In this document: positions 1 through 7,407 of the stretch, one piece after another
Layout: each line of letters opens with the position of its first letter
How positions within the stretch are numbered: position 1 is the stretch's first letter
Origin: SIG603 sp964369225
GTDB taxonomy: Bacteria > Bacillota > Clostridia > Oscillospirales > Acutalibacteraceae
Length of the DNA: 19,889 bases
Assembly: GCA_964369225.1 (NCBI GenBank)
Contig: CAYJER010000041.1
Location: 1 to 19,889, forward strand
Direction of reading: 5' to 3'
Translations under genes and position numbers: made by a program
The notes under the pieces: generated by a model
Database searches by the model: none
Seen by the model: only the letters and a program-made list of their open reading frames with translations
Told to the model about the DNA's origin: nothing

Positions 1-47
1 ACACTTAATTTTATATGCAGCCAAATTGTATAAACAAAAGCTTTCAT
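1..47 (-). CDS. Start of a minus-strand gene, cut by the window edge
   Basis: An ATG at 45-47 on the minus strand is preceded by a good ribosome binding site (GGGAG about 8 bases upstream). It opens a frame of 15 codons before the window ends, reading MKAFVYTIWLHIKLS. A lysine followed by a long hydrophobic or amphipathic stretch with a later basic residue resembles the start of an ABC-2 type transporter permease or another membrane protein. Fifteen residues are too few to assign a family. It lies downstream of two terminators, so it is probably a separate transcription unit from the immunity operon. Confidence 0.5.
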   Translation of the reverse strand, partial: MKAFVYTIWLHIKLS

Positions 48-133
48 TATTCTTCTCCCTTTTGAAATGTGTTGTTGTTTTCAAAAATTGGAGATTATGG
101 ATATTTAGCTATATAACATTGCCACTTAAACAT

Positions 134-193
134 AAAAAGCCCTTTCCGTAGCTTTAAAGCAAACTTTAAATTGCTTTAAAGTTGGAAAAGGGC
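134..193 (-). terminator. Second rho-independent terminator of the immunity operon
   Basis: Inverted repeat with arms GCCCTTTCC (139-147) and GGAAAAGGGC (184-193), extended inward by AGCTTTAAAGC/GCTTTAAAG pairing. Read on the minus strand, the stem is followed by CTTTTTATG. The U-run lies on the minus-strand side only, so it stops transcription arriving from the minus-strand genes at 348-2153. Confidence 0.7.
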
Positions 194-195
194 GC

Positions 196-247
196 AAAAA
201 AACAGGCATGACAAAGTAAGCTATAAAGCTACTTGTCACGCCTGTAT
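196..247 (-). terminator. First rho-independent terminator of the immunity operon
   Basis: Long imperfect hairpin with outer arms CAGGC (203-207) and GCCTG (240-244). The inner arms ATGACAAAGTA and TACTTGTCA also pair. On the minus strand the stem runs directly into seven T residues (195-202 region), which is a classic intrinsic terminator. It lies about 100 bp downstream of the last gene of the immunity operon (stop at 348). Confidence 0.8.
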
Positions 248-347
248 CTCGTTATGATGTCTATTAATCATCTAATTCGATAATTATATGAGTTTTACAC
301 TCCTAATTGACATCACCGGATTGGCACTTGTACTAAAAGTAGAATAT

Positions 348-536
348 TTAATTTTTCATATTATCGAGTATGAACTCGACTTCTTTACCACACCTGACAC
401 ATTTTGTTTGTATCAGTATTTCAGGTGAAGTTGGTTTAAAAGGTCTATTTCCTGAATATATAGACATTAGTTTTTGCTCACAATGAGGGCAACTTGCTTT
501 TACTTGTTTTAATAAAGTCTTGTATCTTCTATTCAT
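348..536 (-). CDS. Small zinc-ribbon protein, unknown function
   Basis: A 62-residue basic protein with two cysteine knuckles, CPHC near residue 17 and CVRC near residue 46, spaced as in a single zinc ribbon. Beyond metal binding no function is evident. Short zinc-ribbon proteins of this kind occur in prophages and integrative elements (family knowledge), and some bind nucleic acid. The ATG at 534-536 is preceded by GGTG. It is the last gene of the immunity operon, starting 15 bp after the ImmA-like gene stops, and two terminators follow it. The location suggests an element-encoded regulatory accessory, but that is inference. Confidence 0.7.
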   Translation of the reverse strand: MNRRYKTLLKQVKASCPHCEQKLMSIYSGNRPFKPTSPEILIQTKCVRCGKEVEFILDNMKN

Positions 537-551
537 TTAATCACCAACTTT

Positions 552-1154
552 CTAAGGGATAAAATTCAGTGATTTTAATCGTATAGACATAGACTGCTGT
601 GATACTTCAAAGATTATTGCCATTTGATTTATAAGTGCTTCTGTATTTAAAGTATATCTTAATCTTTGAAATGCTACTTTTACTCTTCCTGTTGGCATTA
701 AAAGTGCTGCTGCTAATTTATCAGCCTCACATTCTGTTTGATGGCTTGAATCACAAGAAGTTTTACTAGCAAGTTCGCATTTTTCTAAGTAATATTCTTC
801 GTGTATTAACCAGTGCGCTAGTTCATGTGCAAGGGTATACCGCAATCGTTTTACTCTACTACCATATAATAGCGAATTATCAATAACTATTGTTCCTTGC
901 TCTAAAAATAGTTTTATATATTTTTGCTTTTTCATATCATAAATTGGTATTTGACAATCGTTAAATGCTGTTAAACCATGAATGTATCCATTTTTTGTGA
1001 TTTTTAAATATTTGATTTTCAAACCGTAATGAAGTTCTATTAACTCCTCAATAGGGATTGCACATGGTTCGCCACTAGCAAGCTCTGGGTTATACTCTTT
1101 AATTGCATTTTGTGCAATTACTTCCAAAGCCGGTGTCGAAAAAATTTTTGACAT
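552..1154 (-). CDS. immA-like: ImmA/IrrE-family metallopeptidase
   Basis: A 200-residue protein with the zinc-protease motif HELAH (near residue 110, in LAHELAHWLIH) and a downstream acidic cluster ECEADKLAAALLMP typical of the COG2856 ImmA/IrrE family. In ICEBs1 the ImmA protease cleaves the adjacent XRE repressor ImmR after DNA damage and so releases the element (established for that family). Here it directly follows the XRE gene: the XRE stop TAG is immediately followed by this ATG, and the ribosome binding site GGAGG lies inside the XRE end. That arrangement implies translational coupling and a protease/substrate pair. It is also co-transcribed with a LexA-like repressor. The family call is strong; the cleavage target is inferred. 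Confidence 0.92.
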   Translation of the reverse strand: MSKIFSTPALEVIAQNAIKEYNPELASGEPCAIPIEELIELHYGLKIKYLKITKNGYIHGLTAFNDCQIPIYDMKKQKYIKLFLEQGTIVIDNSLLYGSRVKRLRYTLAHELAHWLIHEEYYLEKCELASKTSCDSSHQTECEADKLAAALLMPTGRVKVAFQRLRYTLNTEALINQMAIIFEVSQQSMSIRLKSLNFIP

Positions 1155-1538
1155 CTAAACAAATCCTCCTATCGCTCTTTCTTTATTTAGTTGTTTCACA
1201 AAATCTGCCCATTCTTTGTCCACTTTTGCCAATTCTTTTGAAGCTCTTAAAGCAATAATAACGGGGCTATTACCGCTTATCTTTTCATTGGCATCATTTG
1301 AGCTTTTATGGGCATTTTTTGCCTTTAATATCAAGCTGTTAAAAATCTCGATATCGTTATCGTCAAAATGCAAAACCTCAATAATTTTTTCTCTTATTTT
1401 TGGTGTAGGTATTTGCATATTGCTCTCAATTAAACTTATACAAGTAGGTGACTTTTCAAGCTCGTTTGCGAACTTTCGTAATGTTAACCTGTGCTCAATT
1501 CTTTTTTGATTAATCATTTCACCCATAGTTAAATCCAC
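1155..1538 (-). CDS. immR-like: XRE-family repressor, ImmR-like partner of ImmA
   Basis: A 127-residue protein with an N-terminal Cro/CI-type helix-turn-helix (residues about 5-62): MINQKRIEHRLTLRKFANEL, then a recognition helix around SPTCISLIESN. The start is the GTG at 1536-1538, chosen because GGAGG lies seven bases upstream. The C-terminal half is helical and charged, as in ImmR-type repressors that ImmA proteases cut. The gene sits 15 bp after the LexA-like gene and abuts the ImmA-like protease gene. It probably represses genes of the host element, though its operators are not identifiable here. Family call firm; substrate relationship inferred from gene order. Confidence 0.87.
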   Translation of the reverse strand: MDLTMGEMINQKRIEHRLTLRKFANELEKSPTCISLIESNMQIPTPKIREKIIEVLHFDDNDIEIFNSLILKAKNAHKSSNDANEKISGNSPVIIALRASKELAKVDKEWADFVKQLNKERAIGGFV

Positions 1539-1553
1539 TTTAATTCCTCCAAA

Positions 1554-2153
1554 CTATAAATTTTTAATAACTTGCTGTGCAACACCTTGTATTACAAGGT
1601 CTTTCACAATAATGTCTTCAAGCTGTTTATTTTCAGGGTGCAGTATAAAACATTTATTTTCAGCGTCCTTATAATAGCGTTTAAGTGTATTTTCATTATC
1701 AACTAGCGCTACTACTATATCACCATCTTCAGCAGTTTCTTGTTTGCGTATAACCACTAAATCACCACTATTAATACCTGCGTCAACCATTGAATTACCA
1801 CTTGCACGCAAAATATATAATTCGTTTTTTCCAAATATAGCACTTGGAAGCGTAACATATTCTTCGATGCTTTCTTCTGCACCTATAGGTATACCACAAG
1901 AAATAGAGCCTACTATATTAGCTTTTGTACCGCTTGAATTAACCTTGCTTATATTATCGGTAGATATCGTTTTCCCATCGTATGAGAGAATTCCTCTTTC
2001 ATTCATTGCAACAAGATAGTTGTATACTGTTGCTCTGCATACACCAGTTCCTTTTGCGATTTGAGAAGTAGACGGGGAAGAGTGGTTAGATAAATAATAC
2101 TCTTCGGCATACTTAAAAATCTTATCCATGATTTCTTGTTTCTTATATTGCAT
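1554..2153 (-). CDS. lexA-like: LexA-like self-cleaving repressor
   Basis: A 199-residue S24/LexA-type repressor. The N-terminal winged helix (about 1-65) includes SPSTSQIAKGTGVCRATVYNYL. The C-terminal S24 domain shows the catalytic serine in GNSM (near residue 120) and the lysine in TLKRYYK (near 159). The scissile bond would be Cys-Gly in GSISCGIP (near residue 84). LexA usually has Ala-Gly there; Cys-Gly is the site in UmuD and phage phi80 CI (established). RecA-stimulated self-cleavage is therefore expected. It is first in an operon with the XRE repressor and ImmA protease, and a possible operator lies in its own leader. That points to an element-specific SOS switch rather than the chromosomal lexA, although the latter cannot be excluded. 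Confidence 0.88.
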   Translation of the reverse strand: MQYKKQEIMDKIFKYAEEYYLSNHSSPSTSQIAKGTGVCRATVYNYLVAMNERGILSYDGKTISTDNISKVNSSGTKANIVGSISCGIPIGAEESIEEYVTLPSAIFGKNELYILRASGNSMVDAGINSGDLVVIRKQETAEDGDIVVALVDNENTLKRYYKDAENKCFILHPENKQLEDIIVKDLVIQGVAQQVIKNL

Positions 2154-2167
2154 ATTAACACCTCACT

Positions 2168-2182
2168 AAACTTAAGCAGTTT
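2168..2182. promoter_or_regulatory. Candidate operator for the LexA-like repressor
   Basis: Inverted repeat AAACT-TAAGC-AGTTT, a 5-bp dyad with a 5-bp centre. It lies between the -10 box and the ribosome binding site of the LexA-like gene, where autorepression would act. No second copy was noticed elsewhere in the window. The assignment rests on position and symmetry only. Confidence 0.4.
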
Positions 2183-2197
2183 GTTTATCTTTGAATT

Positions 2198-2226
2198 ATT
2201 TTAACACAAGAGGATAAATTTGGCAA
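2198..2226 (-). promoter_or_regulatory. Promoter of the LexA-like/XRE/ImmA operon
   Basis: On the minus strand TTGCCA (2221-2226) is followed after exactly 17 bases by TAAAAT (2198-2203), a good sigma-A type promoter about 45 bp upstream of the ATG at 2153. The ribosome binding site GAGGTG (2162-2167) follows in the leader. Confidence 0.65.
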
Positions 2227-2231
2227 TACGC

Positions 2232-2271
2232 AAAAAGCCTAATGGGTAAAATTTTACCCATTAGGCTTTTT
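2232..2271. terminator. Bidirectional terminator ending the restriction operon
   Basis: A perfect 40-bp palindrome: left arm AAAAAGCCTAATGGGTAAAA, right arm its exact complement. It has a U-run on both strands. It lies 37 bp after the stop codon of the res gene (2309), so it ends the restriction operon, and it insulates the LexA-like promoter immediately beyond it. Confidence 0.85.
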
Positions 2272-2308
2272 GAAGTGGTTTTATGTGTATCCATAGTAAG
2301 TAATCTAA

Positions 2309-5053
2309 TTATTCTTCTACATAAACATTACTACTTAAAATAACCTTAAAGCTAGAGTTTAATTTAACCTCATTGTATGGAATCAGCTTATACTCCCAAG
2401 GTTTCCCACTATTTTGTAAATTATATTCGGTTGCTGATTTACAATATTCTGTACCAGATTTAGCTTTAGCGAGAACGATTTTATCAGTTAACATGCGACT
2501 ATCTTTTATTTCAATCATATAAATTTTTTCTTCTGTTTCAACAACAAAATCTGGTTGATATCTTGCGCTTGAAGATTTTTCATAATAAAGATGAAATTGT
2601 TTTACGCTAGGACACAACCAACGTAAAACTTCTTTGTCATTTTCAAGAACTGTTGCAAAAGTTTTCTCAGTGCTACTATCAAACTTATACATTGCATGGC
2701 AAGCCTTTTCAAATCCAGTAAAAATCTTTTTCTTGATTTCACTTGGTGCAACATTTTCAGTGTATTTATATATTTTGTCAGATTCAAATTTATTGCCGTA
2801 GCTTATTTCAATTTTAGAGAAAGGACGCATGTCTGATACAGTATAAGCCGTGCCTTCTTTGTAAAAGTTTTGATTTATTTGTGCGTATAGAATTTCAGCT
2901 AAATTTTTTCTGTAATCCACCATAACTTTATTTGCGTTTTCTTCAGTTTTTAAGTAAGAGATAAGGTGTTTCTTTAATTGATTAATTACATCATAAATGA
3001 CCTCTGATGCCTTTGCGTAATCGATATTATCCTTAGCTATAATAAATTTTGCAATAGTGTTTTCAGGAGTATCATTCGGTGTAACACCTGCTTCTTCCGC
3101 ATCAATATCATAAGTTTTGCCATCCGTTTTTAGTTCTGTCGCTTGCATTGTAGTAATTTTAGGTTGGAAATTTATAAGTCTTGTATCTAGTATGAATTTC
3201 TCATATCTAATTTTAATATCATTAATTGGTTGCACCGTGCCAACTGGTATAGGAATAACCTTTTCAGTTAATGTTTGCGTTGAAAATTCTACCGCTTTTT
3301 CTACACAAGCTTTTATATCTTCGGTTTTAATTTCAATATTTTCATACGCTTGTTTTGTTTGAGATAATACTACATTAATTAGCCAGTCTTGTTTAGATTG
3401 AGATTTAATGTCATCAATATTTTTGACTTGTTTATTGATTTCTTGTATAGCACTAGCTGTATAGTTTGCAACAAATTTAGCGATGTCTTGTTTGATTTCT
3501 CTTTCTGCCTCGGGTACTATATTTTCAATTTTAGGTATAAGAGAAGACAATTCGTCCGTGTAGGCTGAGTTTGTGATTTCTTCTTCAAAAGAAGATTTAA
3601 ATTCAATAGAATTACTGCTTTCACCAGTGGGGTTTTCGTTAGGGTCAATAACATATACTTTGCGAACTAAACTATTTTCATCATTTGCAAGTTTAACTAT
3701 ATCAGCATATTTGTCATGGCTGACAATAGCAAGCCTATCAACTTCTTCAACACTAGTTCTTTCTCCGTAAGGTAAACGAAGCCCTCGACCTATTGTTTGC
3801 TCTGTAAGTGTTTCCGATGCTGATGCACGAAGTGGAATAATAGTATAGAGATTTGTTACATCCCAACCTTCTTTAAGCATATTGACATGTATAACAATTT
3901 CAATCTCATTATTTTCATTTTCAAGTTTCAGCAAGCTTGCAATATTCTCATCTTTTTCAGAACCTCTTTGTGATGAGTTGATTTCAAGAACTTTGTTTTT
4001 ATATTTTCCACTGTAAAAATCATTTGAGGTTAAATATTCTTTAATTTGCTTTGAATGCTCAGTGTCTTTACAAACTACTAAAACAAAAGGTTTAACCAAC
4101 TTTTTTGAATACTGCAATGAAAATAAATGCAAACGTTCTTGTGTGTTTGTATGTAACCTAATTCCATCATTTAGTTTTTCTTTATCCAAAGCTAATTCTT
4201 CGCCTTTGTATTGTTCGGGGTTAAAGTCTTTCCTCGTAACAACGATTGGAATTTTAACATATTTTTCATCATTGAGTGCATGAGCAAGGGAATATTCGTA
4301 AACTACATTTTTAAATGGTATAGCTTTGCTGCCTTTCTGTATTTGGGGAGTGGCGGTAACTTCAACACCTAAAATTGGTTTAAGTTCATTTATAACCTCA
4401 AAACTTTTATCTGCATGGTAATGATGACTTTCGTCCATAAACACGCATAAATCATCAAGTCCTTTTAAATAATCAAAGTATGATTCGCCTAAAATTTCAT
4501 TAAGGCGTTTCATTCGAGCGGGTTTTCCCTTAATAGTTTTGCTGTCACTTGTAAGTTTAGAAATATTGAAAATGTTTATTGTGATTTTGCTGTTTCCATA
4601 GAAATCGCTTTGGTCAATGCTCATTCTAAAGTTTTCATAGTCATCACCTGTTATAATTTTAGGTGGAGAAACAAATTTATCTAATCCTTTAAACACATAC
4701 TTAGGATGCGATGGACTTCCAAAATCATCTTTCAGCTTATTGTAAATGGTTAAGTTCGGAGCCATTACGAAAAAGTTGTTTATACCTTTTGCATAATGTA
4801 AATATGCAATCATAGCACCCATAAGCCTTGTTTTACCGATACCAGTGGCTAGTGCAAATGTAAAAGATGGGAAATCTCTCTCAAAACTTGTAAGTGTAGG
4901 ATATATTGCGTTTACTTTCGCAAATTCTTCCTCTAAATTTGGGTCTTTTTGCATTGAAATAGTGTCACAGATGTTTTGGAAAATATATAGTGCATCTTTT
5001 TGTGGGTCACGAAGTGAAAGAGCATTTTTAATATATTTTGCATAGTTAATCAT
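2309..5053 (-). CDS. res: Type III restriction endonuclease subunit (Res)
   Basis: A 914-residue superfamily 2 helicase/nuclease, close to the usual length of type III Res subunits. Helicase motifs in order: Walker A ATGIGKTR (about 69-76), motif II DESHH (207-211), motif III TATPQ (233-237), EGWDVTNL (about 395-402) and motif VI QTIGRGLRLP (419-428). Near the C-terminus a PD-(D/E)XK nuclease core is visible: PDF (about 834-836), then EIK (about 848-850). In type III systems Res moves along DNA with Mod and cuts unmethylated invading DNA (established). Its ATG overlaps the mod stop by 8 bp and GGAGG lies just upstream, so Mod and Res are translationally coupled. All catalytic motifs look intact. 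Confidence 0.93.
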   Translation of the reverse strand: MINYAKYIKNALSLRDPQKDALYIFQNICDTISMQKDPNLEEEFAKVNAIYPTLTSFERDFPSFTFALATGIGKTRLMGAMIAYLHYAKGINNFFVMAPNLTIYNKLKDDFGSPSHPKYVFKGLDKFVSPPKIITGDDYENFRMSIDQSDFYGNSKITINIFNISKLTSDSKTIKGKPARMKRLNEILGESYFDYLKGLDDLCVFMDESHHYHADKSFEVINELKPILGVEVTATPQIQKGSKAIPFKNVVYEYSLAHALNDEKYVKIPIVVTRKDFNPEQYKGEELALDKEKLNDGIRLHTNTQERLHLFSLQYSKKLVKPFVLVVCKDTEHSKQIKEYLTSNDFYSGKYKNKVLEINSSQRGSEKDENIASLLKLENENNEIEIVIHVNMLKEGWDVTNLYTIIPLRASASETLTEQTIGRGLRLPYGERTSVEEVDRLAIVSHDKYADIVKLANDENSLVRKVYVIDPNENPTGESSNSIEFKSSFEEEITNSAYTDELSSLIPKIENIVPEAEREIKQDIAKFVANYTASAIQEINKQVKNIDDIKSQSKQDWLINVVLSQTKQAYENIEIKTEDIKACVEKAVEFSTQTLTEKVIPIPVGTVQPINDIKIRYEKFILDTRLINFQPKITTMQATELKTDGKTYDIDAEEAGVTPNDTPENTIAKFIIAKDNIDYAKASEVIYDVINQLKKHLISYLKTEENANKVMVDYRKNLAEILYAQINQNFYKEGTAYTVSDMRPFSKIEISYGNKFESDKIYKYTENVAPSEIKKKIFTGFEKACHAMYKFDSSTEKTFATVLENDKEVLRWLCPSVKQFHLYYEKSSSARYQPDFVVETEEKIYMIEIKDSRMLTDKIVLAKAKSGTEYCKSATEYNLQNSGKPWEYKLIPYNEVKLNSSFKVILSSNVYVEE

Positions 5054-6728
5054 TTTCCCATTCCTCCGAGTCTTCTTCTATTTCTGTTGTGTCAATAATG
5101 TTCAGATTATAATTATCCTTCGCGTACTCGCATTTATCAAGAACAGATTTAGGTATTTTTTTAATCTCAATATTATCATATCTATTATCCATACCTAAAT
5201 CAAAAGCAGGGCAACAAATCAGAAGTCTTTCAGTAAAATCCATCTCCTTTGATAAAGTGTCTAAATATTCTGCATTTACAAATTCAGTAGTGGTGAAGAT
5301 ATACGCATTTTCGCTACAAGTTCCTTGTTTCCAAAACACTTTATCATGTGGAGCATATTTATATCCATTGAGTTTAGCAACAGCAGCTGCAAGTAAGTCA
5401 GCATTATACACTTCTTCATCAATTACTAGATTTCCGAATTTATCTTGTTTTAGTAGTGACGGAGCAAGCTCGTAAAACTTAAATCCACCTCCACCAGTCC
5501 AGTTTTGCGATTTTGAGATACCTGTCTTATCCCCATTGACAACATTTTCTAGTCGTGGTTTGCAAAGAGAATAACAGTGTTCGCCAAGTTCAATGCCAAT
5601 ATATTTTCTTCCCATTTTGTGAGCCACTGCTGCTGTTGTACCACTACCTAAAAAGCTATCAAGAACAAAATCTCTCTCATTTGAAAAATATTTAAATATC
5701 ATTTCTAACAGAGCTTCTGGTTTCTTTCCACCTCTAAAAGCTGCTCCACCTTCAGTTCTACAGTTACCAAAACTTCCTGCTAAATCAAAAAAACCACTAA
5801 CTGGTATATTTCTCGTCATATCTTTAGACTCTAATTTTTCAAGTGGCACACCTTGATAATATTTACCTTTTGTTGCACCTATCTTATTCGGTCCAGTAAA
5901 ATATCTATAATCATATCTGTCATCTCCAATACCATAAACTTTATACATAACCCCATATCCATCTTCTTCATACCTGCCAGTAAAGTAATCTCGAAAAAAG
6001 CGTCCCGATGAATTTCCATCTAAGATAGTACCTGAAGCCCAAATTTCTTTCAAACCATATTCATCACCATTATATTTTTCGATTTCATATTGCTCTTTTG
6101 TGAAAATATCAACTCTCTTTCCGCCTAACTCAATAGTTTTAGGTGTAGAAAGTTCTTTAACTCTATAAATAAACTTTTCAAAACCCACATCTTGCTTTTC
6201 TAAATTCGGAGTCGCATTTGTACTTTTTCTGTAAATATGCACCTGTTCAATTTCTTTATGAAAATCCATATCTTCTTTAAGTGTTTTGTCGGGATATCGT
6301 ACCCTAATATATAGAGTGGTCAAATAGTTATTTCTTCCAAATAATTCATCAAGCAATACTTTTAAGTAATGACCTTCCGAGTCGTCTATATGACAACAAA
6401 AAAAGCCATCATTTGATAATAAATTTTTTAAGATTTCTAATCTAGGTTTCATTAACGAAAGCCAAGTGCTATGTTCAAGGTTATCGTCGTAATACTCAAA
6501 CGCACTGCCTGTATTGTATGGAGGGTCGATATAAATACATTTAATCTTGCCTGCATAATCTTGCTCTAACGCTTTTAATGCAAGTAGATTATCGCCATGT
6601 ATCAGCATATTTTCAGTATCTTGGTCGCCATAAGAGTTTTCTTTGTCATATAATAAAATTCGTGGCTCGGCTTTGATTTCTTTATCTTTACCAATCCAAG
6701 TAAGTTCTAGTTTTTGGTTATTGTTCAT
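5046..6728 (-). CDS. mod: Type III-like adenine-specific DNA methyltransferase (Mod)
   Basis: A 560-residue beta-class amino-methyltransferase: catalytic DPPY (residues 68-71, DPPYNTGS) comes before the SAM-binding FLGSGT (359-364), with a target-recognition region between them and GGKKPEALLE (333-342) upstream of the SAM motif. It would methylate adenine and protect the host from the adjacent Res. The start is the ATG at 6726-6728, since AAGGAG lies nine bases upstream; a longer frame to 6803 lacks a ribosome binding site and runs far into the preceding gene. It is shorter than typical Mod (about 600-650) and lacks the N-terminal helical segment (NIExLxxLFP...) found in many clostridial Mods. 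It overlaps the upstream two-TM gene by 11 bp and res by 8 bp. Confidence 0.93.
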   Translation of the reverse strand: MNNNQKLELTWIGKDKEIKAEPRILLYDKENSYGDQDTENMLIHGDNLLALKALEQDYAGKIKCIYIDPPYNTGSAFEYYDDNLEHSTWLSLMKPRLEILKNLLSNDGFFCCHIDDSEGHYLKVLLDELFGRNNYLTTLYIRVRYPDKTLKEDMDFHKEIEQVHIYRKSTNATPNLEKQDVGFEKFIYRVKELSTPKTIELGGKRVDIFTKEQYEIEKYNGDEYGLKEIWASGTILDGNSSGRFFRDYFTGRYEEDGYGVMYKVYGIGDDRYDYRYFTGPNKIGATKGKYYQGVPLEKLESKDMTRNIPVSGFFDLAGSFGNCRTEGGAAFRGGKKPEALLEMIFKYFSNERDFVLDSFLGSGTTAAVAHKMGRKYIGIELGEHCYSLCKPRLENVVNGDKTGISKSQNWTGGGGFKFYELAPSLLKQDKFGNLVIDEEVYNADLLAAAVAKLNGYKYAPHDKVFWKQGTCSENAYIFTTTEFVNAEYLDTLSKEMDFTERLLICCPAFDLGMDNRYDNIEIKKIPKSVLDKCEYAKDNYNLNIIDTTEIEEDSEEWEND

Positions 6729-7407
6729 TAGTTTTCTCCTTGTGTATTTTAATGTCCATTTTAAGAGTTTTCTCTTCGTCGTGAATAGTTTTACTAGATA
6801 CAAAAAGTGAAATTACTTGCTTGTATGCAACCCCCATATAATCAAGTAAATTCAACTTAATAGTAAATTTATAATCATTATCTATTTTACTAGATTTATA
6901 ACCAGTAACTTTATCAATACAAATACTCTTATCGCTCGCAATAAATCCTATATTTTTGAACGAGCTGTCTAGCTCTATACTTTCGTCATTATAAAGTATT
7001 TCAGTTATCTCAACAGAAAACGCATGATTTATTGTTTTGTTGGATATATAGAAACTTGTGTACGTAAGACCTAAAGATTCACGTAAAAATGGATATGTTT
7101 CAAAATGTTCAACTGTCAAAATAGGCATTACTGCACGTTCTTGAAAATTTGTAATGCTTTGATTGTGTTTTATTAACTCTTTATTCATTTCATTCGCTTT
7201 ATCATTTTGCCAAAGTGTGACAGTTCCTAGGAAAACAGTTCCAATATAAGCTAAGAAACCTCCAGTAAATCCTAACCAATGCGATTTGTCAAGATTTCTT
7301 CCAGTGGGAAATATTCCATCGCATATAAACCACAAGTATGTAATGATTAGAGGAACTGAAAATAAGGCAATCAGCAATTTCCAATATTTTTTAAAAAATT
7401 CTATCAC
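6718..7407 (-). CDS. Two-TM beta-domain membrane protein A, inside the restriction operon
   Basis: A 229-residue protein of a family I cannot name; two paralogues occur at 11364-12164 and 13273-14034. TM1 is about residues 9-28. The glycine-rich TM2 (about 44-66) carries LGFTGGFLAYIGTVFLG followed by LWQN (65-68). The rest is soluble and beta-rich, with PILTVE (95-100), SNKTINHAFSVEI (122-134) and DYMGVAYKQ (189-197), each matched in the paralogues. Basic residues flank the helices on both termini, suggesting N-in/C-in topology. The GTG start at 7405-7407 follows GAGGTG by five bases and shares one base with the SNF2 stop (TAGTG). Its stop overlaps the mod start by 11 bp. It is thus embedded in the restriction operon, probably as a membrane-acting accessory or effector (inference). 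Confidence 0.85.
   Translation of the reverse strand: MIEFFKKYWKLLIALFSVPLIITYLWFICDGIFPTGRNLDKSHWLGFTGGFLAYIGTVFLGTVTLWQNDKANEMNKELIKHNQSITNFQERAVMPILTVEHFETYPFLRESLGLTYTSFYISNKTINHAFSVEITEILYNDESIELDSSFKNIGFIASDKSICIDKVTGYKSSKIDNDYKFTIKLNLLDYMGVAYKQVISLFVSSKTIHDEEKTLKMDIKIHKEKTNEQ

Noticed and set aside
5046..6803. Longer start for Mod at 6803
   Set aside because: The extra 25 codons lie inside the two-TM gene and have no ribosome binding site, while the ATG at 6728 follows AAGGAG.
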